Below, in pieces: positions 56,623-64,000 of a stretch of DNA of 64,000 bases (position 1 is the stretch's first letter; the number at the start of each line of letters is the position of its first letter). The stretch lies in the NCBI RefSeq assembly GCF_026340975.1, contig NZ_JAPEOS010000001.1, positions 1,696,501 through 1,760,500 of the forward strand, in the 5' to 3' direction. The notes under the pieces were generated by a model. The model saw nothing but the letters and a program-made list of their open reading frames with translations, ran no database searches and was not told the DNA's origin. Source of the DNA: Streptomyces sp. NBC_01214. Its GTDB lineage: Bacteria; Actinomycetota; Actinomycetes; Streptomycetales; Streptomycetaceae. The position numbers and the translations under genes are program-made.

Positions 56623-57357
56623 TCAGGCGGAGACGAGTTCCGGCCGCACCAGGTCGATGCCCCCTACGGGCAGTGCGCGGGCCTCGTCGTACCGGTGCAG
56701 CAGCAGCCGGGCCAGCGCCGGGTGATCGCCCAGTGGGGCGGCGGCGGGGCCGGGCGCCGCCGCGGCGGTCTGGGTGGCGAACCGGCCGGGCGCGGCGAAG
56801 TACGAGGCCACGGCGATCCGGTGGTGACCGCGGGCGGCGAGGGACCGGACCGCCTCGGGCGTGCTCGGCGCGGCGGCGGAGGCGTAGGCGGGGGTCACCG
56901 GGACGCCGCCGAGGCGTTCGGAGAGCAGGGCGGCGGTGCGGCGGGTGTCGGCCGCCGAGTCGGGGTCGCGGGAACCGGCGGCGGCCAGCACGACGGCCGA
57001 ACCGGGGGCCGGGGTCCAGCCGGTCTCCAGGAGCCGCTCGTACAGGGCCTCGACGAGCAGCGGGTGCGGGCCCAGCGGGGCGGCGACGTGGGTGAGCAGG
57101 TGGCCGGCCCGGGCGGCGGCCGCGGGGAGGTCGCGCTTGACGTGGTACCCGCGGCCGAGCAGCAGCGGGACGAGCACGGCCGAGCCGGACAGCCCGTCCA
57201 GGGTGTCGTCGAGCAGCGGCTCGTTCAGCTCGACGTGGCCGAGCCGGACCTCGAGCCGGGGGCGGAGTTCGCGGACCCGTTCGAGGAGGGCGAGGGCGGT
57301 GTGCAGGGCGCGCGGGTCACGACTGCCGTGGGCCACGGCGACGAGGGTGGGCTGCAT
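56623..57357 (-). CDS. Sirohydrochlorin chelatase (CbiX/SirB type)
   Basis: A 244-residue CbiX-fold protein. PTLVAVAHGSRDPRAL has the catalytic His; LVPLLLGRGYHVKRDLP is the second conserved block, and a second CbiX-like half follows (SAVVLAAAGSRDPDS). It inserts Fe or Co into sirohydrochlorin. With nirB in the same region, siroheme synthesis for nitrite reductase is the likely job. ATG 57357 begins the conserved sequence. Upstream lies a separate short ORF with a strong ribosome site. Confidence 0.9.
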   Translation of the reverse strand: MQPTLVAVAHGSRDPRALHTALALLERVRELRPRLEVRLGHVELNEPLLDDTLDGLSGSAVLVPLLLGRGYHVKRDLPAAAARAGHLLTHVAAPLGPHPLLVEALYERLLETGWTPAPGSAVVLAAAGSRDPDSAADTRRTAALLSERLGGVPVTPAYASAAAPSTPEAVRSLAARGHHRIAVASYFAAPGRFATQTAAAAPGPAAAPLGDHPALARLLLHRYDEARALPVGGIDLVRPELVSA

Positions 57358-57485
57358 GGGCGGACTCCGGGTCGGCGCAGGCCGCTGAGCTGGGTGCCCA
57401 GCTGGAGGGTGATGCGGCCGAGCAGCTCGGCCGTGCTGTCGAAGGGGAGGGCGGGAAACTCGGGAGGGTGCACCGGCTCCGTCAT
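57225..57485 (-). CDS. Possible short ORF overlapping the chelatase gene, out of frame
   Basis: ATG 57485 has an ideal ribosome site (GGAGG then 8 nt). Its first ~40 codons (MTEPVHPPEFPALPFDSTAELLGRIT and on) look like a real protein; the frame then overlaps the chelatase by 133 nt and loses coding character there. It could be a small leader protein with translational coupling to the chelatase, or a frame-shifted N-terminal extension of it. No family is recognised. Confidence 0.3.
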   Translation of the reverse strand: MTEPVHPPEFPALPFDSTAELLGRITLQLGTQLSGLRRPGVRPCSPPSSPWPTAVVTRAPCTPPSPSSNGSANSAPGSRSGSATSS

Positions 57486-57687
57486 GAACCGATCCTCCGC
57501 TCCGGAGGTTGCCGGTGCGTTGCGCGGGGATGACGGGTCTTTGCCGTGTGCTCACAGGGCGGTCGGCGCGGCTGTTCGGAGCCGGCCCGGCCGGCTGCGC
57601 ATCCGCCGGAGGTCGGGTCCGGGCGAACCGCGCGGCCCCGGTACGCGTCCTGACCAGCGGACGAGCAGCCGAGACACCAGGGGATGG

Positions 57688-58398
57688 ATGATGCGCCGAC
57701 CGCGCCTGCCGAGAGTCGAGTGGAGCCGGGCGGTGGCGGCGCTGCGCAGCGTACGGACCCGCCGGCGGGCGGTGCAGGCCGTCATGGCGGGCTGCGTACT
57801 GGTGCTGCTGCCCTCGGCGTGGATGCACGCGGTGGCCGCGGACCGGCTGCGGACCACGGCCGACGCACCCGCCGCCGAGGTGGCCGTGGTGTTCGGTGCG
57901 GGCCTGCTGGGGAGCCGGCCCACGCCCTACCTGGCCGACCGGCTCGACGCCGCCGCCGAGCTGTACCGCACCGGCAAGGTCAAGGTCGTCCTCGTCACCG
58001 GGGACAACGGCCGGCACGACTACGACGAGCCCGACGCGATGCGCAGGTACCTCACCGCGCACGGGGTGCCGGACGGGCGGATCGTCAGTGACTACGCGGG
58101 CTTCGACACCTGGGACTCCTGCGTGCGGGCCAAGGAGATCTTCGGCGTGGAGCGGGCCGTGCTGGTCACCCAGGGCTTCCACATCCGCCGGGCCGTCGCC
58201 CTGTGCCAGGCGGCGGGCCTGGAGTCGTACGGCGTCGGGGTCGCCGACGTGCACGACGCCACCTGGTACTACGGCGAGGCCCGCGAGGTCTTCGCGGCGG
58301 GCAAGGCCGCGCTGGACGCGGCCTTCAAGCCCGCACCGCGCTTCCTGGGGCCGAAGGAGGAAGGGGTGTCGCAGGCCCTGGCCGCTCTGGCAGACTGA
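57688..58398 (+). CDS. YdcF/SanA-family membrane protein (DUF218)
   Basis: A 236-residue DUF218 protein. One N-terminal transmembrane segment (AVQAVMAGCVLVLLPSAWMHA). The domain shows VAVVFGAGLLGSRPTPYLADRL, VVLVTGDNGRHDYDEPDAMRRYL and TWDSCVRAKEIFG...VTQGFHIRRAVALCQAAG, the SanA/vancomycin-sensitivity type linked to envelope integrity. ATG 57688 or 57691; AGGGGA is just upstream. Confidence 0.85.
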   Translation: MMRRPRLPRVEWSRAVAALRSVRTRRRAVQAVMAGCVLVLLPSAWMHAVAADRLRTTADAPAAEVAVVFGAGLLGSRPTPYLADRLDAAAELYRTGKVKVVLVTGDNGRHDYDEPDAMRRYLTAHGVPDGRIVSDYAGFDTWDSCVRAKEIFGVERAVLVTQGFHIRRAVALCQAAGLESYGVGVADVHDATWYYGEAREVFAAGKAALDAAFKPAPRFLGPKEEGVSQALAALAD

Positions 58399-58410
58399 CG
58401 GCCGCGCCGG

Positions 58411-59239
<829 letters not shown>

Positions 59240-59311
59240 CCCCCGGCGCCCCGCTCCGGCGGCCCTCATATTCGGGTGCCGCGGGCGGGCCGCCGGGCTA
59301 CGGTCCGACCT

Positions 59312-59773
59312 GTGGAACAGGAAGAACCGGAGCAAGAGCAGGAGCAGCAGCCGGAGGAGCGGGACGACCGGGGACGCGCCGCACCCCTCGTACGCGATGT
59401 CCTCCCCGCCCTGGCGGCCGAGCTCGTGCGGCTGCTGGAGGAGGAGGGCGAGCGGGACCTCGCCGTCTGCGCACGCGACCTCCGCATCGTCGCGGACTGC
59501 GGCTGCGGCGACGACTTCTGCCAGAGCTTCTCCACCGAGTCCCGCCCGCCCGGCACCGCGTACGGCCCGGGCCACCGCAACGTGCAGCTCTTCCCGGAGC
59601 GCGGCTACCTGATCCTCGACGTCGTCCACGGACGGATCATGTTCGTGGAGGTCCTCGACCGGCCCGAGCTCCGGCCGGCCCTCGACGCGGCCTTCGCCCC
59701 TTCCACCGCGGCGCGGGGCGCTGCCTCACCGGGGGTGGTGGGCGGCGCTGAGGCGTCGCACTCCGGGCCGTAA
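59312..59773 (+). CDS. Conserved acidic protein of unknown function
   Basis: A 153-residue protein. The first ~25 residues are Glu/Gln-rich. The core (LAVCARDLRIVADCGCGDDFCQSFSTESRPPGTAYGPGHRNVQLFPERGYLILDVVHGRIMFVEVLDRPELR) is compact with a CGCGDDFC cluster that might bind metal. No named family is recognised. GTG 59312 is the first start that yields the acidic run. Confidence 0.7.
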   Translation: MEQEEPEQEQEQQPEERDDRGRAAPLVRDVLPALAAELVRLLEEEGERDLAVCARDLRIVADCGCGDDFCQSFSTESRPPGTAYGPGHRNVQLFPERGYLILDVVHGRIMFVEVLDRPELRPALDAAFAPSTAARGAASPGVVGGAEASHSGP

Positions 59774-59796
59774 CGCGCGGCGGCGGCCCGTGTAAC
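59770..59796 (+). promoter_or_regulatory. Candidate GlnR half-sites upstream of nitrate reductase
   Basis: GTAAC occurs at 59770-59774 and 59792-59796, exactly 22 nt apart, as the GTnAC elements of a GlnR box are. The GaAAC parts are not conserved, so the match is weaker than at the nir operon. Confidence 0.4.
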
Positions 59797-59818
59797 ACCG
59801 GCGGCGCACGCTGGGGGC

Positions 59819-61930
59819 ATGCACACCTCCGATTCCGCCACCGACACGCACTGCCCGTACTGCGCCCTGCAGTGCGGGATGAGGCTGCGCCCCGAACCGG
59901 GCGGCGCCACCGTGGTGGTGGAGGAACGGACCGACTTCCCCGTCAACCGGGGTGCGCTGTGCGGCAAGGGCCGCACCGCGCCCGCCGTGCTCTCCTCCCG
60001 GGTGCGCCTGACCGAGCCGCTCGTCCGCACCCACGCCGGGCGGCTGGAGCCGGCCACCTGGGAGGAGGCCCTCGACGCCGTCGCCGAGGGCCTCGCCCGC
60101 ACCGGCCGCGCGCACGGCCCCGACGCCGTCGGGGTCTTCGGCGGCGGCGGGCTCACCAACGAGAAGGCCTACGCGCTCGGCAAGTTCGCCCGTGTCGCCC
60201 TGCGCACCTCACAGATCGACTACAACGGCCGCTTCTGCATGTCCTCGGCCGCCGCCGCCCACCAGCGGGCCTTCGGGCTCGACCGCGGGCTGCCCTTCCC
60301 GCTGGCGGACGTCCCGCGCACCGGCTGCGTGATCCTCGTCGGCTCGAACCTGGCGGAGACCATGCCGCCCGCCCTGCGCTACCTCACCGAGCTCAAGGCC
60401 AACGGCGGCACCCTCATCGTCATCGACCCGCGCCGCACCCGCACCGCCGAACAGGCCGACCTGCACCTCGCCCCGCGCCCCGGCACCGACCTGGCCCTCG
60501 CGCTCGGCCTGCTGCACCTGATCGTCGCCGAAGGCCGGACCGACGAGGAGTTCATCGCCGCCCGCACCACCGGCTGGCAGGAGGCCCGGGCCGCCGCGAT
60601 GGCCCACTGGCCGGAGCTGGTGGAGCGCATCACCGGGATCCCGGTCCCCAGGCTCCGCGAGGCCGTGGCGATGTTCTGCGCCCCGGAGTCCGCCATGGTC
60701 CTCACCGCCCGGGGCCCCGAGCAGCAGTCCAAGGGCACCGACACCGTCGGCGCCTGGATCAACCTGTGCCTGGCCACCGGCCGGGCCGGCCGACCGCTGT
60801 CCGGCTACGGCTGCCTCACCGGGCAGGGCAACGGCCAGGGCGGCCGCGAGCACGGGCAGAAGGCCGACCAGCTCCCGGGCTACCGCAAGCTCACCGACCC
60901 GGCGGCCCGCGCCCACGTCGCAGGCGTCTGGGGCGTCGACCCCGACAGCCTCCCCGGCCCGGGCCGCAGCGCCTACGAACTCCTCGACGCCCTCGGTACG
61001 GACGTGAAGGCCCTGCTCCTGATGGGCTCGAACCCGGTGGTGTCCGCCCCGCGCGCCGCCCACGTCGAGGACCGCATCCGCTCCCTGGACTTCCTCGCGG
61101 TCGCCGACGTCGTCCTCTCCGAGACCGCGGCCCTCGCGGACGTGGTCCTCCCCGTCACCCAGTGGGCGGAGGAGACCGGCACCACCACCAACCTGGAGGG
61201 CCGCGTCCTGCTGCGCCGCCGGGCGCTGACCCCGCCGCCGGGGGTCCGCAGCGACCTGGACGTCCTGCACGGACTCGCCGCCCGCCTGGGCGTCGAGAAG
61301 GGCTTCCCCACCGAGCCGGAGGAGGTCTTCGAGGAACTGCGCCGCGCCTCGGCCGGCGGCCCCGCGGACTACTCGGGCATCACCTACGCCCGGATCGAAG
61401 CCGAACAGGGCGTCTTCTGGCCCTGCCCCGCAGACCCCGCAGACCCCGAAGGCTCCGCAGACCCCGAGGGCTCCCCGGGCACCGAACGCCTCTTCCTGGA
61501 CCGCTTCGCCACCGACGACGGCCGGGCCCGCTTCGTCCCCGTCTCCCACCGGGACGCCGCCGAGGTCCCCGACGCGGACTACCCGCTGCTGCTCACCACC
61601 GGCCGGGTCGTCGCCCAGTACCAGTCCGGAGCCCAGACCCGCCGGGTGGACGAGCTCAACGCGGCGGCCCCCGGCCCCTTCGTGGAACTCCACCCGCGGC
61701 TGGCCGCCCGGATCGGCGCGGTCGAGGGCAGCCCCCTCGCCGTGACCTCCCGCCGCGGCCGGGCCGTCGCCCCGGCCCGCATCACCGACACCATCCGCGC
61801 GGACACGGTCTTCATGCCGTTCCACTGGCCGGGCGAGGGCCGCGCCAACACCCTCACCAACCCGGCCCTGGACCCCACGTCCCGCATGCCGGAATTCAAG
61901 GTCTGCGCGGTCCGCGTCGAGCCGGCCTAG
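59819..61930 (+). CDS. nasA: Assimilatory nitrate reductase catalytic subunit (molybdopterin oxidoreductase)
   Basis: A 703-residue Mo-bisMGD enzyme. The N-terminal [4Fe-4S] ligands are C12, C15, C19 and C48 (HCPYCALQC, ALCGKG). Mo-cofactor blocks include DYNGRFCMSSAAAAHQRAFG and LLLMGSNPVVSAPRAAHVEDRI; the C-terminal dinucleotide domain has LLTTGRVVAQYQSGAQTRR and the end FMPFHWPGEGRANTLT. It reduces nitrate to nitrite, feeding NirBD. Residues about 538-552 (PADPADPEGSADPEGS) come from an 18-nt duplication. Start ATG 59819; GlnR-like sites lie upstream. Confidence 0.92.
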   Translation: MHTSDSATDTHCPYCALQCGMRLRPEPGGATVVVEERTDFPVNRGALCGKGRTAPAVLSSRVRLTEPLVRTHAGRLEPATWEEALDAVAEGLARTGRAHGPDAVGVFGGGGLTNEKAYALGKFARVALRTSQIDYNGRFCMSSAAAAHQRAFGLDRGLPFPLADVPRTGCVILVGSNLAETMPPALRYLTELKANGGTLIVIDPRRTRTAEQADLHLAPRPGTDLALALGLLHLIVAEGRTDEEFIAARTTGWQEARAAAMAHWPELVERITGIPVPRLREAVAMFCAPESAMVLTARGPEQQSKGTDTVGAWINLCLATGRAGRPLSGYGCLTGQGNGQGGREHGQKADQLPGYRKLTDPAARAHVAGVWGVDPDSLPGPGRSAYELLDALGTDVKALLLMGSNPVVSAPRAAHVEDRIRSLDFLAVADVVLSETAALADVVLPVTQWAEETGTTTNLEGRVLLRRRALTPPPGVRSDLDVLHGLAARLGVEKGFPTEPEEVFEELRRASAGGPADYSGITYARIEAEQGVFWPCPADPADPEGSADPEGSPGTERLFLDRFATDDGRARFVPVSHRDAAEVPDADYPLLLTTGRVVAQYQSGAQTRRVDELNAAAPGPFVELHPRLAARIGAVEGSPLAVTSRRGRAVAPARITDTIRADTVFMPFHWPGEGRANTLTNPALDPTSRMPEFKVCAVRVEPA

Positions 61931-62916
61931 GGGTCTCGGGTGCCCTCCGCGAAGGTCGGGGCCAGGGCCGCCACCAGGCGGGCGAGGAAGGCCTCGTCCC
62001 CCGGGACGGCCAGCTCCGGGTACTCCGCCTCGAAGTGCTCCCACTCGGCGCCCACGTAGCCCTCGGGGGCGATGTGCACGATGTCCAGCAGCTCCACGTC
62101 CCGGTTCGGCTGCGGGGCCTCGCCCGCCTGCCGGAACACCTCCTGGAGCAGGGCGTTCGGCAGCCGGTGCCGTTCGGCGAGCAGGACCGCGTCGTACAGG
62201 TCCTTGCCCTGCGGGTGCCGGTCGCTGATGAGCCACAGCACCTTCCAGGCCAGCGACAGCGCCGCAGTCGCGGCGAGGACCACCGCCCCGCAGGCGAGTT
62301 CGGCCGGCTCCGGCGGGACCGGGAGACGCTCGTTGAAGACGAAGTCCAGCTGGACCTGCCCGTCCGGCAGGCCGGGCACGGACCACGGCAGCACCATGCG
62401 CCGCCCCGGCACCCGGTCGTACGTCCAGATGTCCTCCGACACCGCCCCCGAGGCCTTGATCCCGGCCCGCCCGTCGGCCGCCGCCGCGATGCCGTCCAGC
62501 ATCCGGCCGGTCCGGCCGTCCTCCATCCGCCACGTCTCGGGGACCACCACGAAGTCCAGGTCGCCGGGTTCCCGGGCCGTGTCCCCGAACCAGTCGGCGA
62601 GCAGCACGCTGCCCCGCAGCACCAGCGAGCCCGCCCACTCGGACTCCGAGACCGCCAGCAGGACCGCGTCCATCGCCGCCCGCCGCGCCCGCACCCAGGC
62701 GACGGTTCGCTCCGGGGCGTCGAAGACCGGGTCACCGGCCCGGTAGCCCTGGAAGTTGTGCCGCAGCGACGGGTCGAAGACCGCCCGCTGACGTACGTCG
62801 TCCCCGACGACCGGACGCAGCGTCCGCGGCAGGTGCCGGGCCGCACGCGTCTCCTCGTCCAGGGGCTCACTCGGCACGTGCGTGCTGTCGATGCCGAACT
62901 GCCGCCACGAGCTCAT
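61927..62916 (-). CDS. AbiEii/MenT-type nucleotidyltransferase
   Basis: A 329-residue nucleotidyltransferase of the AbiEii/AbiGii (DUF1814, MenT-like) family. The active-site block is [27 protein letters not shown] (G-S and D-x-D); the second block is [25 protein letters not shown] with the conserved Lys and KD-x-YD. In known toxin-antitoxin systems this family transfers nucleotides to tRNA ends. No AbiEi antitoxin is adjacent. ATG 62916 has AGGAGGAGG upstream and overlaps the stop of a 37-codon ORF. Its C-terminal stop converges with nasA (4-nt overlap of the ends). Confidence 0.82.
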   Translation of the reverse strand: MSSWRQFGIDSTHVPSEPLDEETRAARHLPRTLRPVVGDDVRQRAVFDPSLRHNFQGYRAGDPVFDAPERTVAWVRARRAAMDAVLLAVSESEWAGSLVLRGSVLLADWFGDTAREPGDLDFVVVPETWRMEDGRTGRMLDGIAAAADGRAGIKASGAVSEDIWTYDRVPGRRMVLPWSVPGLPDGQVQLDFVFNERLPVPPEPAELACGAVVLAATAALSLAWKVLWLISDRHPQGKDLYDAVLLAERHRLPNALLQEVFRQAGEAPQPNRDVELLDIVHIAPEGYVGAEWEHFEAEYPELAVPGDEAFLARLVAALAPTFAEGTRDP

Positions 62917-63026
62917 CGCGCCTCCTCCTGGGGGGCCTTCGACCACAGCGCCGGCACCCGGCCCTCGTACCGGCGTCCGGCCGGTGTCGGCGGCACCGGG
63001 TTCCGGACCTCCCGCTCTCCGATCAT
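62913..63026 (-). CDS. 37-residue peptide, coupled on both sides
   Basis: A tiny ORF ([19 protein letters not shown] and on, 37 residues) that starts with ATGA overlapping the upstream gene's stop and ends with ATGA overlapping the nucleotidyltransferase start. Such double coupling strongly suggests real translation. It is basic, Pro-rich and has one Trp near the end (PALWSK). No family is known to me; it could be a small antitoxin or linker peptide. Confidence 0.6.
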   Translation of the reverse strand: MIGEREVRNPVPPTPAGRRYEGRVPALWSKAPQEEAR

Positions 63027-63640
63027 GCCGTCACCCCTTCGCCGATCCACCCGTCGTCCACCGACAGGTCGCTGTCGTACAGCACGAACTCCCGTTCCTG
63101 CGAACGGATCCCGTACCCCGCCGCGCCGAGCGCGGCGACCAGCGCGTCGCAGGCCGCCCCCGCCTGCGCCGCCGTACCGCGCCACCGCTGGGTCACGAAC
63201 CGCTCGTGCGCGCCCCCGGCCAGGACCCGGCGGGCGTTCCAGGACAGGTGGGCCCCGTGCGGGACGACCAGGGCCTCCAGGGCCGCGCGGTCGAAGTCCA
63301 CGGGCAGCAGCAGCTTCAGGTGGTGCTCGAAGTAGCCGCCGCCCGGGCCGGGGGAGTCCGTGGTCCACGGGACCGTCTCCACCTTGACCCGGACCGGGTC
63401 GAAGCCGGCCGCCCGCAGCCGCGGCACCAGCCGCTCGTGGCCCGTGCGGTCCGGCAGGGTCAGCATCGGCTGGGACACCATCCGGCCGCGGGCCAGCAGG
63501 ATGTGCGTGACCTTCAACTCCCGTGCCCCGGCCCACGCGTCGAGGCGCGCCAGCTCCGCCGCGTCCGTGCAGCGCACCGTCACATGGGTTTCGTACTCCG
63601 CCATGGAGTCGATCATCTCGGACATGCGTCCGATCCGCAT
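63023..63640 (-). CDS. Conserved protein of unknown function, partner of the nucleotidyltransferase cassette
   Basis: A 205-residue protein read from ATG 63640; in-frame ATGs at 63625 and 63604 ([12 protein letters not shown]) are also possible and the last begins the conserved-looking part. It has a duplicated pattern: YETHVTVRC and [21 protein letters not shown] and [10 protein letters not shown]. The H-V-T-V sequence recalls the HxTx motif of 2H phosphoesterases, but a second clear HxTx is missing. First gene of the three-gene cassette, divergent from the sigma-factor gene. Confidence 0.65.
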   Translation of the reverse strand: MRIGRMSEMIDSMAEYETHVTVRCTDAAELARLDAWAGARELKVTHILLARGRMVSQPMLTLPDRTGHERLVPRLRAAGFDPVRVKVETVPWTTDSPGPGGGYFEHHLKLLLPVDFDRAALEALVVPHGAHLSWNARRVLAGGAHERFVTQRWRGTAAQAGAACDALVAALGAAGYGIRSQEREFVLYDSDLSVDDGWIGEGVTA

Positions 63641-63778
63641 CGGGGTTCCCGCCGGGGGGTAACCATCCGGTCACGCACCGGACTCAGAAAGTGCTCGCAC
63701 GCCCCTCGTGGCCGCGATGTGTCGTACCCCACACTGAGGTTCGGTGCCCCCGTCCTCGGAGCCCTGGAGGTCGCCCCC

Positions 63779-64000
63779 GTGCAGACCCGGACCCTGACCG
63801 TGAACGTGAACGTGAGCGAGTCCTCGGAGGCCAAGGCCGTGGACGAAGAGCCCGAGGTACTGGAGCTGATCGAGCCGGTGCCCGTGCCGCGCAGGCGCAG
63901 CAGCGGCGACAGCGGAGGCGGAGCGGGCCCGTCCGCCGACCTGTTCCGCCAGTACCTCCGCGAGATAGGCAGGATCCCGCTGCTCACCGCCGCCGAGGAG
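63779..64000 (+). CDS. RNA polymerase sigma factor (sigma-70, principal-like), N-terminal part
   Basis: The first 74 codons of a gene cut by the window end. After a variable acidic N terminus comes region 1.2: [21 protein letters not shown], diagnostic for group 1/2 sigma-70 factors. The short N terminus (no long region 1.1) suggests a non-essential Hrd-type factor; position near dnaG suggests HrdA, which is inference. GTG 63779 has GGAGG (63766-63770) 8 nt upstream. Confidence 0.85.
   Translation, partial: MQTRTLTVNVNVSESSEAKAVDEEPEVLELIEPVPVPRRRSSGDSGGGAGPSADLFRQYLREIGRIPLLTAAEE

Noticed and set aside
63659..63674. GTAAC-n6-GTCAC before the sigma-factor gene as a GlnR site
   Set aside because: Only two boxes, no GaAAC element, and no nitrogen-related gene downstream; likely chance.

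Overview
The window is high-GC actinobacterial DNA, most likely Streptomyces. GTG starts and 3-4 nt stop/start overlaps are common. The gene order rsmE-HIT-rnz-phoH-ybeY-CBS-mmcQ-cda-like-era-leuA-recO-uppS-zur-znuBCA-glyS-dusB-ppdK-nir-dgt-dnaG resembles the conserved core chromosome of Streptomyces. I saw no rRNA, tRNA, CRISPR array, transposase or phage gene. Species cannot be told from the sequence.

Layout. 1-6876: RNA and translation housekeeping genes (rsmE end, HIT, rnz, a PfkB sugar kinase, phoH, ybeY, a CBS/CorC membrane protein, mmcQ-like, a cytidine-deaminase-like protein without its zinc ligands). 6877-12005: an accessory block (MFS transporter, DJ-1/AraC regulator, a WxL cell-surface protein and a DUF916/WxLIP protein) set between the deaminase-like gene and era. 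The WxLIP reading frame has no stop and runs straight into era. 13063-16693: a leftward block (methyltransferase, SMI1/KNR4, GNAT, emfourin inhibitor, M4 metallopeptidase). 16909-18823: leuA with a leucine-rich leader peptide. 18947-24945: SDR, TerB-like, NCS2 permease, recO, uppS, YcxB-like. 24992-29672: zinc homeostasis (zur, znuBCA) divergent from glyS, with a Zur box over the znuA promoter. 29752-34691: small exporters, regulators and redox genes. 34743-38958: dusB and ppdK. 39345-43282: DUF5937 regulator, PhoX-like phosphatase, truncated globin, VOC protein, nirD. 43279-48629: the rest of the nir operon and a ferredoxin-reductase-like membrane protein. 48754-51924: small membrane protein, TSUP permease, class F sortase with a surface protein, GGCT-like protein. 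51933-58398: dnaG, FAD reductase, dgt, sirohydrochlorin chelatase, YdcF-like. 58469-61930: SDR, small acidic protein, assimilatory nitrate reductase. 61927-63640: a coupled three-gene cassette with an AbiEii/MenT-type nucleotidyltransferase. The window ends in the start of a principal-like sigma-70 gene.

How genes work together. Nitrate assimilation is spread over 43-62 kb: nitrate reductase (59819), the nir operon (42950-47176), and sirohydrochlorin chelatase (56623) for the siroheme of NirB. Both the nir operon and nasA have GlnR-like 11-bp or 22-bp periodic motifs upstream. Zinc uptake is a self-contained zur/znu unit. A GC-rich repeat family occurs at four places (about 6966-7102, 11004-11050, 40412-40458 and 46418-46511). 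One copy lies in frame inside a FAD oxidoreductase gene and another encodes the start of the WxLIP protein.
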